Assembly: GCA_965153355.1 (NCBI GenBank)
Contig: OZ231128.1
Coordinates: forward strand, 29,946,001 to 30,010,000
Length of the DNA: 64,000 nucleotides
Direction: 5' to 3'
Source: Flaccisagitta enflata
Taxonomy: Eukaryota; Chaetognatha; Sagittoidea; Aphragmophora
Made by a program: the position numbers and the translations under genes. This document shows positions 23,758 through 36,730 of this stretch, one piece after another (within the stretch, counting starts at the first letter, position 1; every line of letters begins with the position of its first letter). Below the pieces are notes generated by a model. It had not been told where the DNA came from and searched no databases. It saw only the letters and a list, made by a program, of their open reading frames with translations.

Positions 23758-23977
23758 GAGAAGAGTCATTTCCGAATTCCGTTTCGAAAAAGCGGAAGCA
23801 ATTCCGACGTCCAATCCCCCGTTCAAAACAACAACGACTCCATCATTCCTCCGCCGCTTCTCAATCCCAATCTAGCCACCACGCGCCCTCCTACTCCTCC
23901 TCCTCCTCCTCTTCCTTCTTCTCACAGCGATCCTTGTGTCCCACATCCATGTGGCCGAGGGCACTGCAGTGTGAAAG
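23758..23977 (+). CDS. EGF gene exon 6, copy A (open)
   Basis: Pro-rich linker followed by DPCVPHPCGRGHCSVK, the first half of EGF4. Two codons longer than copy B. The donor is the non-canonical AAAG|GCAAGG; no usable GT lies at the right phase. Confidence 0.65.
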
Positions 23978-24000
23978 GCAAGGAATGAATGTATTTCTCT

Positions 24001-24164
<164 letters not shown>

Positions 24165-24263
24165 CTGTCTGTCAGTGTGTGTATGTGCTAATCTTGTCTT
24201 GCTTCTATTTCACCCCTACCCCTTCACTTTTCGTGTGCTTTATTCTACCATAATCTAAAATAG

Positions 24264-24370
24264 GATCGTCGTTTGCATGCGCCTGTCCTCGAAACTTCTT
24301 CGGTCCTCGTTGCAATCAAAAATACGCTAAAACGAAAAGGATTTCTCAGCCAGCAAAACAACAACATCGA

Positions 24371-24469
<99 letters not shown>

Positions 24470-24527
24470 CTTGCGGCAGGAAATTTGGAAGATGACGAGG
24501 AGGGCGGCCCACAAAATCGAAACTCAA
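24264..24527 (+). CDS. EGF gene exon 7, copy A (open)
   Basis: Second half of EGF4 (SSFACACPRNFFGPRC), a basic stretch, then about 36 Gln codons, almost all CAA, and an acidic end LEDDEEGG. Phase 1 in and out with donor ACTCAA|GTGATG, a weak site chosen because it alone preserves phase into exon 8. Confidence 0.6.
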
Positions 24528-24593
24528 GTGATGAATGACAAATAGCTATTTTTAAATAAATGAATAAATAGATAAATGAATGCATGAATGAAG

Positions 24594-24952
24594 TATTGAA
24601 TGAATGAATGAATGAATGAATGAATGAATGAATGAATGATGGACGGAAGGAAAACCCTGTAGTATCTAATTAAAGCTGACACATCACTGATGTGTCAGCT
24701 TTAATTAGATACTACAACTGACTGATGTGACATCAGTCAGTTCATAAATTTAGCGCTCTTGTTTCTTCTTCTTCTTCTTCTTCTTTTTCTTCTTCTTCTT
24801 CTTCTTCTTCTTCTTCTTCTTCTTCTTCTTCTTCTTCTTCTTCTTCTTCTTCTTCATCTCCTTTTCCTTTTCCTTCTCATTCTTCATCTTCTTATCCTTC
24901 TTCATTCAAATGAAAGAATGAATGAATGAATGAATGAATGAATGAATGAATG
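24594..24952 (+). repeat. TGAA and CTT microsatellites in intron 7
   Basis: (TGAA)n at 24594-24640, (CTT)n at 24764-24856 and (GAAT)n at 24915-24952, separated by the hairpin described at 24658-24716. Confidence 0.9.
24658..24716. repeat. Perfect 29-bp-arm hairpin
   Basis: TGTAGTATCTAATTAAAGCT starts the left arm; the right arm is its exact complement with one base between. A second perfect palindrome follows (CTGACTGATGT g ACATCAGTCAG). Copy B has only a single arm, so the hairpin arose in copy A. Confidence 0.9.
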
Positions 24953-25107
24953 AAGAAACAAACAAATAAATGAATGAATGAATGATGGAATGAAGGAATG
25001 AAATTTTGAATAGGTGGATAGAAGAGGAATGATCGAATGAATGAATGAATAAATGAATAATAAATGAATTAATATGATAAAGAGAAGTTGAACGAATCCA
25101 CTTTCAG

Positions 25108-25262
25108 TATCTGACGTAGGGAAAGAGGGTGCCGTCAACTGGAGGAAAGTGGAGAACGTGAAACTTCACTTGAAACCCGAAGTTTCATCTGGAACAAAGT
25201 CACTTCGGAGTAAACAAGGCGAAAAGGAACAAATGGGGCAAAGGGAACGCGAACGAAATCCG
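25108..25262 (+). CDS. EGF gene exon 8, copy A (open)
   Basis: 51 codons of charged linker (KVENVKLHLKPEVSSGTKSL). Acceptor TTTCAG|TA and donor AATCCG|GTACGA. It carries several amino-acid changes relative to copy B. It is the last exon before the duplication breakpoint. Confidence 0.55.
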
Positions 25263-25287
25263 GTACGACATTCGTTGAAAAATTACG

Positions 25288-28200
25288 GGTGTAGAATAGA
25301 GGGAGAACTATGTCCTTTCCCTAACTTTAAGATGATATCTACGCATCAACCAATACTTTTGAAACCTAGTGGGAGGGTCTGCTCATAGTTTAGGATGTGA
25401 GTGAACACATTGTGAAAAAAAAACTGAACATTTTTCAATCATATGGCCGTACGGCCTCTCGACAGGGAAAGCCTGGGATTTTTAAGCAAATCCCCTCAAT
25501 TTTCAAAGGCCAATTTGACTGACTAAAACCTAATAGGAAAGCTTGAGATTGAACATAAGTACATCCATGCTACAACACGGCGGATCAATATCAAAATTTC
25601 AAAGATCAGGCCTGGTAAATTTTAAGGATTAACGAGCAAAAAGTGAATGTAGTAATATAGCATATACCCTTTTTTCACTCCAAACGCTTCAAAATCCTAA
25701 TAGGTTAACCATTTTTGAGGTTTTTTTTGCTCTGAGCGCTTCCTCTTAATGTTTACTTTGGAAGAGTCTACCACAAGAAAATAGATCCCGCAAAAAAATT
25801 CAAATTTAAGCGCTCAAACGACTGTGACTCAGTTACGGCATGATTCTCCGGTAGTCTACGCCCTTTATAAGGGGGGTTTTTTCAGCATTTTGGGTGGTTT
25901 GTCTATGGTAATGGATAGTCAAGAAGGGGAAATGACACTAGGAAAAAAAATTGGGTCAAAAAGTTCAATCGTTTTGAAAATATAAGCGTTTTTGTCTTTT
26001 TAAGATGTGATATATGATAAATCATATGAAATATAGGTTACAATGAGTTTTTTTAGCATTTTGGGTGGTTGGTCAATGGTAATGGATAGTGCACAGGAAA
26101 AAATGTCATTAGGAAAAAAAATCAGGTCAAAAAACTGATTTTTTCTTAAGTTAGAAGCGATTTTTGCCTTTTTACAATATGATATTTATAAGTAAGAATG
26201 GACATGCTTAATCAAGGAATATTGACTTTAAAATTGAAAATTTGAGTTATCTGAGTCCAAACCATCATAATTCAGTAAGACCAAAGATAGATTTGCAAAT
26301 TTAGAGGAAAACAAACACCCTAATGTTTATGTAGAGTCACCTGTTTAAAAGGGGGGTTTTTTCAGCATTTTGGGTGGTTTGTCTATGGTAATGGATAGTC
26401 AAGAAGGGGAAATGACACTAGGAAAAAAAATTGGGTCAAAAAGTTCAATCGTTTTGAAAATATAAGCGTTTTTGTCTTTTTAAGATGTGATATATGATAA
26501 ATCATATGAAATATAGGTTACAATGAGTTTTTTTAGCATTTTGGGTGGTTGGTCAATGGTAATGGATAGTGCACAGGAAAAAATGTCATTAGGAAAAAAA
26601 ATCAGGTCAAAAAACTGATTTTTTCTTAAGTTAGAAGCGATTTTTGCCTTTTTACAATATGATATTTATAAGTAAGAATGGACATGCTTAATCAATGAAT
26701 ATTGACTTTAAAATTGAAAATTTGAGTTATCTGAGTCCAAACCATCATAATTCAGTAAGACCAAAGATAGATTTGCAAATTTAGAGGAAAACAAACACCC
26801 TAATGTTTATGTAGAGTCACCTGTTTAAAAGGGGGGTTTTTTCAGCATTTTGGGTGGTTTGTCTATGGTGATGGATAGTCAAGAAGGGGAAATGGCACTA
26901 GGAAAAAAAATTGGGTCAAAAAGTTCAATCGTTTTGAAAATATAAGCGTTTTTGTCTTTTTAAGATGTGATATATGATAAATCATATGAAATATAGGTTA
27001 CAATGAGTTTTTTTAGCATTTTGGGTGGTTGGTCAATGGTAATGGATAGTGCACAGGAAAAAATGTCATTAGGAAAAAAAATCAGGTCAAAAAACTGATT
27101 TTTCTTAAGTTAAACGATTTTGCCTTTTTACAATATGATATTTATAAGTAGAATGGACATACTTAATCAAAGAATATTGACTTTAAAATTGAAAATTTGA
27201 GTTATCTGTGTCCAAACCATCATAATTCAGTAAGACCAAAGATAGATTTGCAAATTTAGAAAAACAAACACCTAATGTTTATGTAGAGTCACCTGTTTCA
27301 AGGAATTGTGAAGACCAGAGGAAATTATGTCCTTTCCTAACTTTAAGATAGCTCTCTCGCATCAACCAATACTTTTGAAACCTAGTGGGAAGGTCTGTTC
27401 ATAGTTTAGGATGTGAGTGAACACATTGTGTTGTTTATTTTGAACATCTCTCAATCATATGTCCGTACGGCCTCTTGACAAGGAAAGCCTGGGATTTTTA
27501 AGCAAATCCCCTCAATTTTCAAAGGCCAATTTGACTGACTAAAACCTAATAGGAAAGCTTGAGATTGAACATAAGTACATCCATGCTACAACACAGCGGA
27601 TCAATATCAAAATTTCAAAGATCCCAGGCCTAGCAAATGAGGTTTTGGGATTAACGAGCGAAAAGTGAATAGTAGCATATAGCATATACCCTTTTTCCTC
27701 CAAACCTTAAAATCTATTAGGTTAACCATTTTTGAGTTTTTTTTGCTCTGAGCGCTTCCTCTTAATGTTTACTTTGGAAGAGTAAGTCTACCACAAGAAA
27801 ATAGGTCCTGCAAAAAAATTCAAATTTAAGCGCTCAAACGACTGTGACTCAGTTCTGGCATGATTCTCCGGTAGTCTTCGCCCTTTATAAGGGGGTTTTC
27901 ATCAACATTTTGGGTGGTTTGTCTATGATAATGGATAGTCAAGAAGAGGAAATGACACTGGGAAAAAATTAGGTCAAAAAAAAGTTCAATCGTTTTGAAA
28001 ATATAAGCGGTTTTGTCTTTTTAAGATGTGATATATGATAAATCATATGAAATATAGGTTACAATGAGTTTTTTTAGCATTTTGGGTGGTTGGTCAATGG
28101 TAATGAATAGTGCACAGGAAAAAATGTCATTAGGAAAAAAATCAGGTCAAAATGATTTTTTCTTCTAGTTTGGCAATTTTGCCTTTTTAATATGATATTC

Positions 28201-29963
28201 TTAAAAGTAAGAATGGACCTTCTTAATCAGAATATTGACTTTAAATTGAAAATTTAAATTATCTGAGTCAAAACCATCATAATTCAGTAAGACCAAAGAT
28301 GAATTTGCAAATTTGAAGGAAAGCAAACACCTTAATGTTTATGTGGAGTCACCTGTTTTAAGGGGTTTAGAATCGAGGGATTATTAGGTCCTTTCCCTAA
28401 CTTCATGATGATATCTGATAGTCAAGAAGGGGAAATGACACTAGGAAAAAAATTGGGTCAAAAAGTTCAACCGTTTTGAAGTATAAGCGTTTTTGTCTTT
28501 TTAAGATGTAATATATAATAAATCATATGAAATATAAGTTACAATGAGTTTTTTTAGCATTTTAGGTGTTTGGTCAATGGTAATGGATAGTGCACAGGAA
28601 AAAATGAGGTTAGGAAAAAAAAATCAGGTTAAACTGATTTTTCTTAAGTTAGAAGCGATTTTTGCCTTTTTATAATATGATATTTATAAGTAAGAATGGA
28701 CATGCTTAATCAATGAATATTGACTTTAAAATTGAAAATTTGAGTTATCTGAGTCCAAACCATCATAATTCAGTAAGACCAAAGATAGATTTGCAAATTT
28801 AAAGGAAAACAAACACCCTAATGTTTATGTAGAGTCACCTGTTTAAAAGGGGGGTTTTTTCAGCATTTTGGGTGGTTTGTCTATGGTAATGGATAGTCAA
28901 GAAGGGGAAATGACACTAGGAAAAAAAATTGGGTCAAAAAGTTCAATCGTTTTGAAAATATAAGCGTTTTTGTCTTTTTAAGATGTGATATATAATAAAT
29001 CATATGAAATATAGGTTACAATGAGTTTTTTTAGCATTTTGGGTGGTTGGTCAATGGCAATGGATAGTGCACAGGAAAAAATGTCATGCAGGAAAAAAAT
29101 CAGGTCAAAAAAACTGATTTTTTCTTAAGTTAGAAAGCGATTTTTGCCTTTACGATATGATATTATTTATAAGTAGATGGACATCAGCAATCAAGGAATA
29201 TTGACTTTAAAATTGAAAATTTGGGTTATCTGAGTCCAAACCATCATAATTCAGTAAGACCAAAGATAGATTTGCAAATTTGAAGGAAAACAAACACCCT
29301 AATGTTTATGTAGAGTCACCTGTTTAAAGGGGTTTCAGCATTTGGGTGGTTTTTGTCTATGAAGTATTGGATAGTCAAGAAGAGGAAATGACACTAGGAA
29401 AAAAAATTGGGTCAAAAAGTTCAATCGTTTTGAAAATATAAACGTTTTGTCTTTTTGTAAAGATGTGATATGATAAATCATATGAAATATAAGTTACAAT
29501 AAGTTTTTTTTTTTTAGCATTTTTGGGTGGTTGGTCAATGGTAATGGATAGTACTCGGGAAAAAATGTCATTAGGAAAAAAATCAGGTCAAAAAACTGAT
29601 TTTTTCTTAAATTAGAGCGATTTTTGCGCTTTACAATATGATATTTATAAAAATGAAATAGACACTTCTTAATCAAGAATATTGACTTTTAAATTGAAAA
29701 TTTGAGTTATCTGAGTCCAAACCATAATTCAGAAGTAAAGACCAAAAGATAGATTTGCAAAATTTAGAGAAAACACTTTACCTAATGTTTATGTAGAAGT
29801 CACTATTTAAAGGTGTAGAATAGAGGAGAACTATGTCCTTTCACTAACTTTAAGATGTATCTACATATCAACAATACTTTGAAACCTAGTGGGAAGTCTG
29901 CTCATAGTTTAGGATGTGAGTGAACACATTGTGAAAAAAAAAACTGAACATTTTTCAATCATA
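25288..29963. repeat. Roughly 480-bp satellite with higher-order structure
   Basis: Units start AAGGGGGGTTTTTTCAGC at 25871, 26349, 26829, about 28848 and, diverged, near 27889 and 29327. Each unit is itself two related halves, one with GGTGGTTTGTCTATGG, the other with GGTGGTTGGTCAATGG. A longer leader (TAGAATAGAGGGAGAAC to GCCCTTTATAAGG) introduces the array at 25290, recurs near 27312 and in part near 28365 and 29814, giving a roughly 2-kb higher-order repeat. AT-rich, no ORF. The array begins exactly at the copy A breakpoint and ends at the assembly gap. Confidence 0.92.
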
Positions 29964-29973
29964 NNNNNNNNNN
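29964..29973. other. Assembly gap (10 N)
   Basis: Ten unknown bases inside a repeated satellite leader unit. A 10-base run is usually a placeholder, so true length and adjacency are unknown. Confidence 0.97.
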
Positions 29974-29999
29974 TTCTTTACTTCTTTCTCCCTTTCAAT

Positions 30000-30297
<298 letters not shown>

Positions 30298-30489
30298 CCT
30301 TTGTCTTTTTCGGCCCACCTTCGTGGTGGTGTTTGACTGTTTCAATATGGATCTTTTTGCCTTCCTCTGTGTGTTTCCGCTTGACTTAATCCCCGCCCCA
30401 TTCATGACGGGCCGTAATTTGTCCCATGATTGGATCCGTGAAGCGCGGCTTTGAATCCATTGGCTTCTTCATCTTATTCCTCATCTTCT

Positions 30490-30577
30490 TCTTCTTTATC
30501 ATTTTTCTTTTTTCTTTTTTCTTTTTTTTTCTTTTCTTTTTTCTTTTTTCTTTTTTCTTTTTTCTTTTTTTTTTTTT

Positions 30578-30608
<31 letters not shown>

Positions 30609-30770
30609 CTTTTTTCTTTTTTCTTTTTTCTTTTTTTTTCTTTTTTCTTTTTTCTTTTTTCTTTTTTTTTCTTTTTTTTTTCTTTTTTCTTTTTTCTCCT
30701 TTTCCTATTTCTTTTTTCTTTTTTCTTTTTTGTTTTTTTTTCTTTTTCATCTTTTATTTCATCTTATATT
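30490..30770 (+). repeat. (TTTTTTC)n pyrimidine tract
   Basis: About 280 bases almost free of purines, mostly heptamer CTTTTTT. No gene; the open reading frames across it are artefacts. Confidence 0.93.
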
Positions 30771-30864
30771 CCTTTTTTCTTTTTCGTCTTCTTTTCTTTC
30801 TCTTCTTCTTCTTCTTCTTCTTCTTCTTCTGCCATATATACCTTTTTTCATCTCAATATTTCCT

Positions 30865-31050
30865 TTTTTGTTGCGGACACACAACTAAAAGAGCCCGTCC
30901 AATGTTGGTACGTTGGTCTGTTGGTCCGTCGAGTTGAAAACGCGAGAAACATACATTTAAGATGCTGAAGTTGTTATAGAGTGTGTTTATGGGGGGGGGG
31001 GTGAGGCCGGGTGTTGGATGCCCCTGCCCACCCATCTACAACGATATTGT
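30865..31050 (+). repeat. GTCGCG-family repeat, diverged
   Basis: TTTTTTGTTGCGGACACACA head, GTCCAATGTTGG and TTGGTCTGTTGGTCCGTCG core, and CCCCTGCCCACCCATC near the end. Confidence 0.4.
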
Positions 31051-31998
31051 GACCCCGCGTCCCTTGTTCTTATTTGTCTTTTCTTTCCCTTGCTCTTCTT
31101 TTTTTCTCGTGAAGGAGAAAATCGTAGCAAACATGAGCTCATGGGATCAACCACAAAATCCATGATCCTTCAATATAGCTAATATGGCCTCCAAAGGACG
31201 CCTCCGATATCTACATTATGAATATGTATTGAACTATCTCTATCTGATTTTATTGCTATACCTTCACTTATTGACAGCTTTCCTTCTGTTTTTTAACTTT
31301 TCTTTTCCTCACACCAACAAACCAAGCCTAAAAGTGTGACATGCAGGAGCCAAAAACAACTGCCAATGACTAAAGGACAGACTGACAAACCCCGACGAAC
31401 TGACAAACTGAATGATGGCAGATAGAAAATGACACATACATTCATACAAGTACATGAAGAAAGACAGAAAAAGATTTGAACAAGAAAAAGAAATTCATTT
31501 CTTGGATTGGGAGTCACTCGAAAGGCGAAAAACCCAAAGGCGAGTCACTCCAAAGTTTACACGCATCAATGAACGAATTCGGAAAAGAAAAGGAATCAGT
31601 CGTCACGTGATTGCGGTCACGTGATTACGTAAGCAACGGATCCGCCTTTTTTAGCTTTTCCTCGTTTTTAGATTTTCAAATTCCATGACGTTTTTCTTTA
31701 CTTTGGATCTCAGTGGTGTTTCTGATTGTCCTTTACCATATGGTCCAAGGGCGGTTCCAATCCCACCGATAATATGATTTTATCGCAATTCTTTGATTGG
31801 TAGTGACAAATATATGTTCTTTTAATTCGTCAGCCAAATTAAGCGACAGTTACATACACATACATCAAATCAATGGCTAAATCTACATTTATTCGATGAG
31901 CAATATATCCATTGTTTGTCACCTCGCTACATAATAGCATGAGGGACTAAAAAATCGGAAAGTAAGTTCTCCATAAAAAAAGTAGAGAGACTTAAAGA

Positions 31999-33426
31999 CT
32001 ACTCATTTTCCAAAACCAAGTTACGCGCAAGATGTTTGATGATGGGGTTATGATGAGATAACAAGGATGCATCAAATTTCATTTTGGCCTTTTGAAATAG
32101 TTCAACAAGTGACTTATATCCAAACGATTCTCTTAGTGTTCTTACACTCTCCCAACGATTGTACCCAAATATGAGTCGGAGAGCGTCATTGATTGCTGTG
32201 GTGCAATCCTGCAATTGGCGAGATGGATATTCTTTGACAGCTGACGCATACGAAAGTATGGGAATACAGCAAGAGTAGAGAAGCTGTAACATAATCTCCT
32301 CACTAGGCTTATCAACAGCTCTTAGAATCGAGTTTGATGCTCGGTAGAATTTTGTGAGGTCATGACCAGATGAGAAAACGAGACCTCTGTTTCCATGTAT
32401 TGATGTGCCTAGATATGTGATAGATTCTGCATATTCTATGTTTTGGCCATTTAGCTTCACCGGAGCAAGATTGTTCAAATCGACATGGTTCTTAGAAAAT
32501 ACAAGAATCTTGGACTTGGTGGGATTGAAAGATAATCCATATTCTTTACAGTAGTCAGCACAGAGTTGAATCATCTTGTTCAGCGCACCACGCGTTGGCG
32601 CCAATAAACACAAGTCATCAGCAAACAATATCATAGCCAAAAATAAGCCAAACATATGGCATCCAATGTTTGCTTTTCTCAGTATTGAGGCAATGCCATC
32701 AATATAGCAACCAAAAAATTCAGGAGAATTAATACCCCCCTGCTTGATTCCAAGCGGAACAGGGAAATCTCTGCTATAAACGTCGGCCCATTTCACGGAA
32801 CATGTCATATTCAAGTACCAGAATATCAGACACATTAAGATGCATAGTGGAACTCCTCTTTGGATTAATTTCGAGAACAGACCGTAGTGAGAAATGCGGT
32901 CAAAAGCTTTTGTACAATCTAAAAAGGCTACGTAGACACTGGATCCTTTTTGGTTAAAGTGGTTTATTGTGGATTTTAATGAATACAAAGCATGATTTGA
33001 GCTGGTTTTTCTTTTAAAACCAAATTGAAGATTGTCAGTGTCTAACAAGTGTGTAGTTTTTATTTGGATAGCAAACTCAAAGAGCTTAGCTGGGAGACAA
33101 CTGAGGGTAATGCCCCTGTAGTTTGAGGGATCGGACAAATCACCTTGTGAGTTTTTTACAATTGGAGTAATTGTCCCTTTCAAAAAGTCGGATGGTACAT
33201 ACCCATGTTGTATGAGTCCATTGAACAGCAAATGAAAATGGCATATGAGAGTAGGGCTTCCGTAGAGTACATGCTCCGGCTTGCACACGCCTGAGGTAGA
33301 CTTTCCGAGCTTGATTTTGGCCACAATCTCAGTCATTTCCGACCATGAAAGCAAGTAGGGCATGATATTATCATCCACGTGATCCGCAAAATATTTTGAA
33401 TATGACTCATCAAACTTTCTTTTCAT
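31999..33426 (-). mobile_element. Non-LTR retrotransposon reverse transcriptase, 5'-truncated
   Basis: A 475-codon uninterrupted ORF. Reverse-transcriptase blocks in order: ITPIVKNSQG and NYRGITLSCL (about 86-110), QFGFKRKTSSNHAL (about 134-147), VAFLDCTKAFDRI with catalytic Asp 170, KQGGINSPEFFGCYIDG (229-244), LFADDLCLL with the catalytic FADD at 268-271, LSFNPTKSKILVF, ITYLGTSI, then a C-terminal part with FGYNRWESVRTLRESFG. Known: these define LINE-type enzymes of the CR1/L2/Jockey group, which copy RNA into the genome by target-primed reverse transcription. The apurinic endonuclease normally upstream is missing, so this is a truncated but surprisingly undamaged insertion. AATAAA lies in the minus-strand 3' region near 31890. 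Confidence 0.9.
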
Positions 33427-33720
33427 TGTTCAATGTTCTCCCAGATATCAAGAGTGGTAAGGTCCTACATTGGACTTTGCCGTAATCATCAGTTGTTGGC
33501 TATCTTGATTTCACAGGACCTAAGTAACTGCTGCATAAATAGCAATGCATCATTGGCCAGTGAGAGAATCGCAGTCAGCTTCAAAGGGTATCCATGCCAT
33601 AATTGCCATAATAATGGAAAGATTCTAAAAAATGGGGCTCTGGCCCTTGAGTTCAGATTCCAACATCAGCACATTTTGACCGTTTTTTTTTTTTAACAAA
33701 GATATTCACCTCGGCCAGGG
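33427..33720 (-). other. Probable 5' remnant of the same LINE
   Basis: Directly upstream of the RT ORF on the minus strand. Frames are interrupted but contain stretches such as SLANDALLFMQQLLRSCEIK. It ends at a poly-T run (33680-33695). Whether this belongs to the element or is target DNA is not decided. Confidence 0.3.
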
Positions 33721-33937
33721 TGAGTGATTTCAAAGACCAATCAGATCGGACTAACTCCGCCTCATGAACTGTTTCTTACCCTGGGCTTTCGCGCGATTGC
33801 GGCGGTTTCTAGGCTCTTGGCGGTAAACACCAAAGAACAAGAAAAAACCTAAAGAGGACGTTTCATTTGACGAAGGAGAAGAAGAGGCGCCCTTCTGGCC
33901 CAAAATTGGGTGAGTTGAATCGGCGCTCTAAGGAGAG

Positions 33938-33983
<46 letters not shown>

Positions 33984-34470
33984 ATGCTCAGATGCCCCAA
34001 TTAAGGCGGTGCCCCTGGTGATGAAATGCCATTATGAACCCATTAAATGGCCTCAATCCCTCTTTTCAAGTCGCTCTCGAGTGACTTTTGCCGAAAATCG
34101 GTTCCATCTTTCCTTTCCTCTCTTTCCTTACCCTCTTTTTCCTCACTCACTGCCTTCTAACACTCATCTAATTCTAAGTCTCAACGTTCCTCCCTCAAAA
34201 ACTTTAAGGGGGCTGCTTTCTTTTAAGACTGTCGGTCCGTCCATATTTCAGTCGGTCCATAAAGCCTAGGTTTTTTGGCATTCAAGGGCAGTCGATGGCC
34301 AAATTTGCAAAATTTTCGGAAAAATCAACTGCACGGCATCATCACACTCGAAATTGTCCTTCTGAGCATTGTGCAAAAATGTCATCATCACTGATGATGA
34401 TTCATCAGGCACACAAATGTTTAAAGCTGTGATTTTTCTAGCACTTAATGGGAAGAAAAACGATACCAGG

Positions 34471-34606
34471 AGTAAACACGCGACACTAGAAAATGCTGTG
34501 TCAGTTGGTCGGCCTGCCAGCCTCTTTGCATTGTGAGCGGTTCTTTGCTACACTGCCCTTGCCCACCCATCCGAGCCTAGGTAGAGTGTATACGGCCTTG
34601 TTTTTC
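34471..34606 (+). repeat. GTCGCG-family dispersed repeat, diverged but complete
   Basis: CACGCGACACTAG, TGCTGTGTCAGTTGGTCGG, GTGAGCGGTTCTTTGC, CCTTGCCCACCCATCCG and tail GTGTATACGGCCTTG in the usual order. Confidence 0.65.
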
Positions 34607-35290
34607 TTGTACTGGTTTTTCCTTGGTAATCAATTTAGCCTCATGAATGAACTCATGAATGAGTTTATCTTGTGATATTCTCATTACCAAACCATTTGCT
34701 ACGCCATTTCAGTTTCTCCCTTTTCTACTCAAACATGAAATAAATCTTTAAAAAAGCCATTTAAATGTTTCAATGGTGGCCGTTGTAAGAATCCATTAGG
34801 CGCAACCCCGCCTCTTTCTGTCTCCTCTGTGTCCTGTCACAAATGCGTGAGATTAAGATAATGAAATCGTCAAAAAGAAAAAAAATCGCTTTAAATCAAT
34901 ATCAAAAAGAATTTGGAAGATTTTCCGACATTGAGAAAAGGTAAGGACGAAATTGCGCCAAAGGTCTCTCTCCACTCTCTCTCGAAAAAAAGGGAGGGAA
35001 CGTTTTTGAGGATTTGTTAAAATCATTCATTCTCTGGTTGTCAAACGCAATTTCGCACCTCCTCTCGTTTGAAAACAATGTTTAAATTAGATTGCTAAGT
35101 GGTTTGTGTTTCATGTTTTATCGTTTCTCACACCTTTCGTTCCCTCACTCTTTCTTCGTAGTATTTGTATTTGCGCAGGTAGCTTTCCATTTTGTTAAAT
35201 GCACACTGCTTTAGAGGTTCGTCTATCGGTTGATCCTTTTGGTCCATCTGTCACGTTTTTTTCTTGAATTTTGGTCTTGTTAGTCATTTA

Positions 35291-35444
35291 ACAAGACCGG
35301 ATACACGGCAATCCAGTCGCAGACGGTTGGGCAGGAGCAGTAATGCGAAAACTGCTCGGAATTCAAAAAAAAATTGTTACAGACCGCCCTACCGACCTAC
35401 CGCACGACACAGCAAGGTGTAGAGTCGCGTGTCCGCGACTAAAA
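35291..35444 (-). repeat. GTCGCG-family dispersed repeat, complete, inverted
   Basis: Starts ACAAGACCGGATACACGGCA and ends AGTCGCGTGTCCGCGACTAAA; the GGTC core is present as ACCGACCTACCG. A good reference copy for the family. Confidence 0.75.
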
Positions 35445-36694
35445 GACTAATGAACATGTAATTATGCAATTATGTTATCTTGTAATTTTGTAGTTATGAA
35501 AATATGAATTGATGTAATCATTCGTGTAGAGGTAAGAAGCACGCGACTGTCGCCCTGATGGGTTTATTGGAACTTGGAAGGCGTTTTTACTCTCCGTTGG
35601 AAGCTTCTTCTCTAGCATTGTAAATCGCACCCAATAAAATTTCACTAATGCCACACTCACCCGACTATTTATATTTACACTGCAAAGTGCCTTTTCTTTT
35701 CCAGTTTCTTCTTCTTTAATTTTCAACATTTCCTTTTTCCTTTTATCATTTAGATCAAAGCTTATGAAACGATCGATTATTTCGCTGGTAAAGCTTAATC
35801 CATACCCACAATCCATTGTTATCAATCTTTTCGTCTTGCTCTTTGTCTCAGTGAAGAAATCAGCGACCTTTGTTTTCGCGTCCCTCTAGAGCCGACCCCT
35901 TTCATCTTAAACAATCGACTCTCTTTTGCCAAAAGTCGAGTTGTGTTCATACTGGTAGAAACCTCCCCCCAGCTTCAATATCCACAGTCCCCCACATTCA
36001 CACACACACCAACGATTTACCCACATTCGTCCCTTTTTTGTCGAGTTTCGTCTCACTGCGTCAACATCTTCAACCCTGAATGACACTTTACAATTAAGCC
36101 CATTTTCATCCCCCTCCACTATTCTCCACTTTACTGTACAACACTGTGTCACCTTCCTCTTTCATCGGCTTTTGAACAGCAGGAGTCTGCCACTTGACAT
36201 CACCCAATTCTTGCACATTTGCCCCTCTTTTTGTGGACAACAAAAACCGTGAAAACGATATCATCTCTCTCTCTCTCTCACACTCTCTCTCTCTTCACAT
36301 TGACGCCTTAAATTGAGGGGCAGTGCCTCTCAGTTTACTTCTTTCGAGCTTTCTTATGGAACCCCGCGCGACTGCGTCTACCTCTCTTTTCTTCCATGTC
36401 TCGTCTTTTCTTAATTTCTTTCTTTTTACTCTTTCCTATCTTTTCATCTTTTCCTTTTTTTTCTCCCTTTTCTTCCCTTTCCTTTTTTCCCTTTAAATCT
36501 CTTTCGGTTTTCTTTATCTGTCTTCTCTTTAATCGATTCACATTTCCGTGAACCAATTATCCTCCATTCACCGGCTAACGGATTTAAGAACCAAAACCGG
36601 CCGCTCTTCTTGTTTGGTTACGAATTAGAAGAAGAAAAGAGCCATAGTCGGAGTGAAAGAAAGAGAGAGAGAGAGAGTGAAAGAGGGACGCGCC

Positions 36695-36697
<3 letters not shown>

Positions 36698-36728
<31 letters not shown>
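36698..36728 (+). repeat. (TC)n microsatellite
   Basis: Short TC run facing a GA run at 36664-36677, making a small purine/pyrimidine inverted arrangement. Confidence 0.85.

Positions 36729-36729
<1 letters not shown>

Positions 36730-36730
<1 letters not shown>

Larger units (their letters stand above)
33721..36690. other. Intergenic stretch, no gene seen
   Basis: Mostly unique sequence with a (TC)n run at 33942-33980 and two GTCGCG-family copies. No exon with convincing splice context on either strand; the 116-codon minus ORF at 35475-35825 partly overlaps a dispersed-repeat fragment. No homeobox was found here. Confidence 0.5.

Noticed and set aside
24366-24471. Possible CRISPR-like or regulatory array in the CAA/GTT tracts
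   Set aside because: Pure trinucleotide repeat without spacers; coding poly-Gln in exon 7.
31605-31640. Two CACGTG boxes (GTCACGTGATTGCGGTCACG) as a promoter
   Set aside because: No gene start nearby; only the 3' side of a LINE. Kept as a curiosity.
35475-35825. 116-codon minus ORF
   Set aside because: Its C-terminal part lies over a dispersed-repeat fragment (GCACGCGACTGTCGCCC); no splice or start context. Not impossible, but unsupported.
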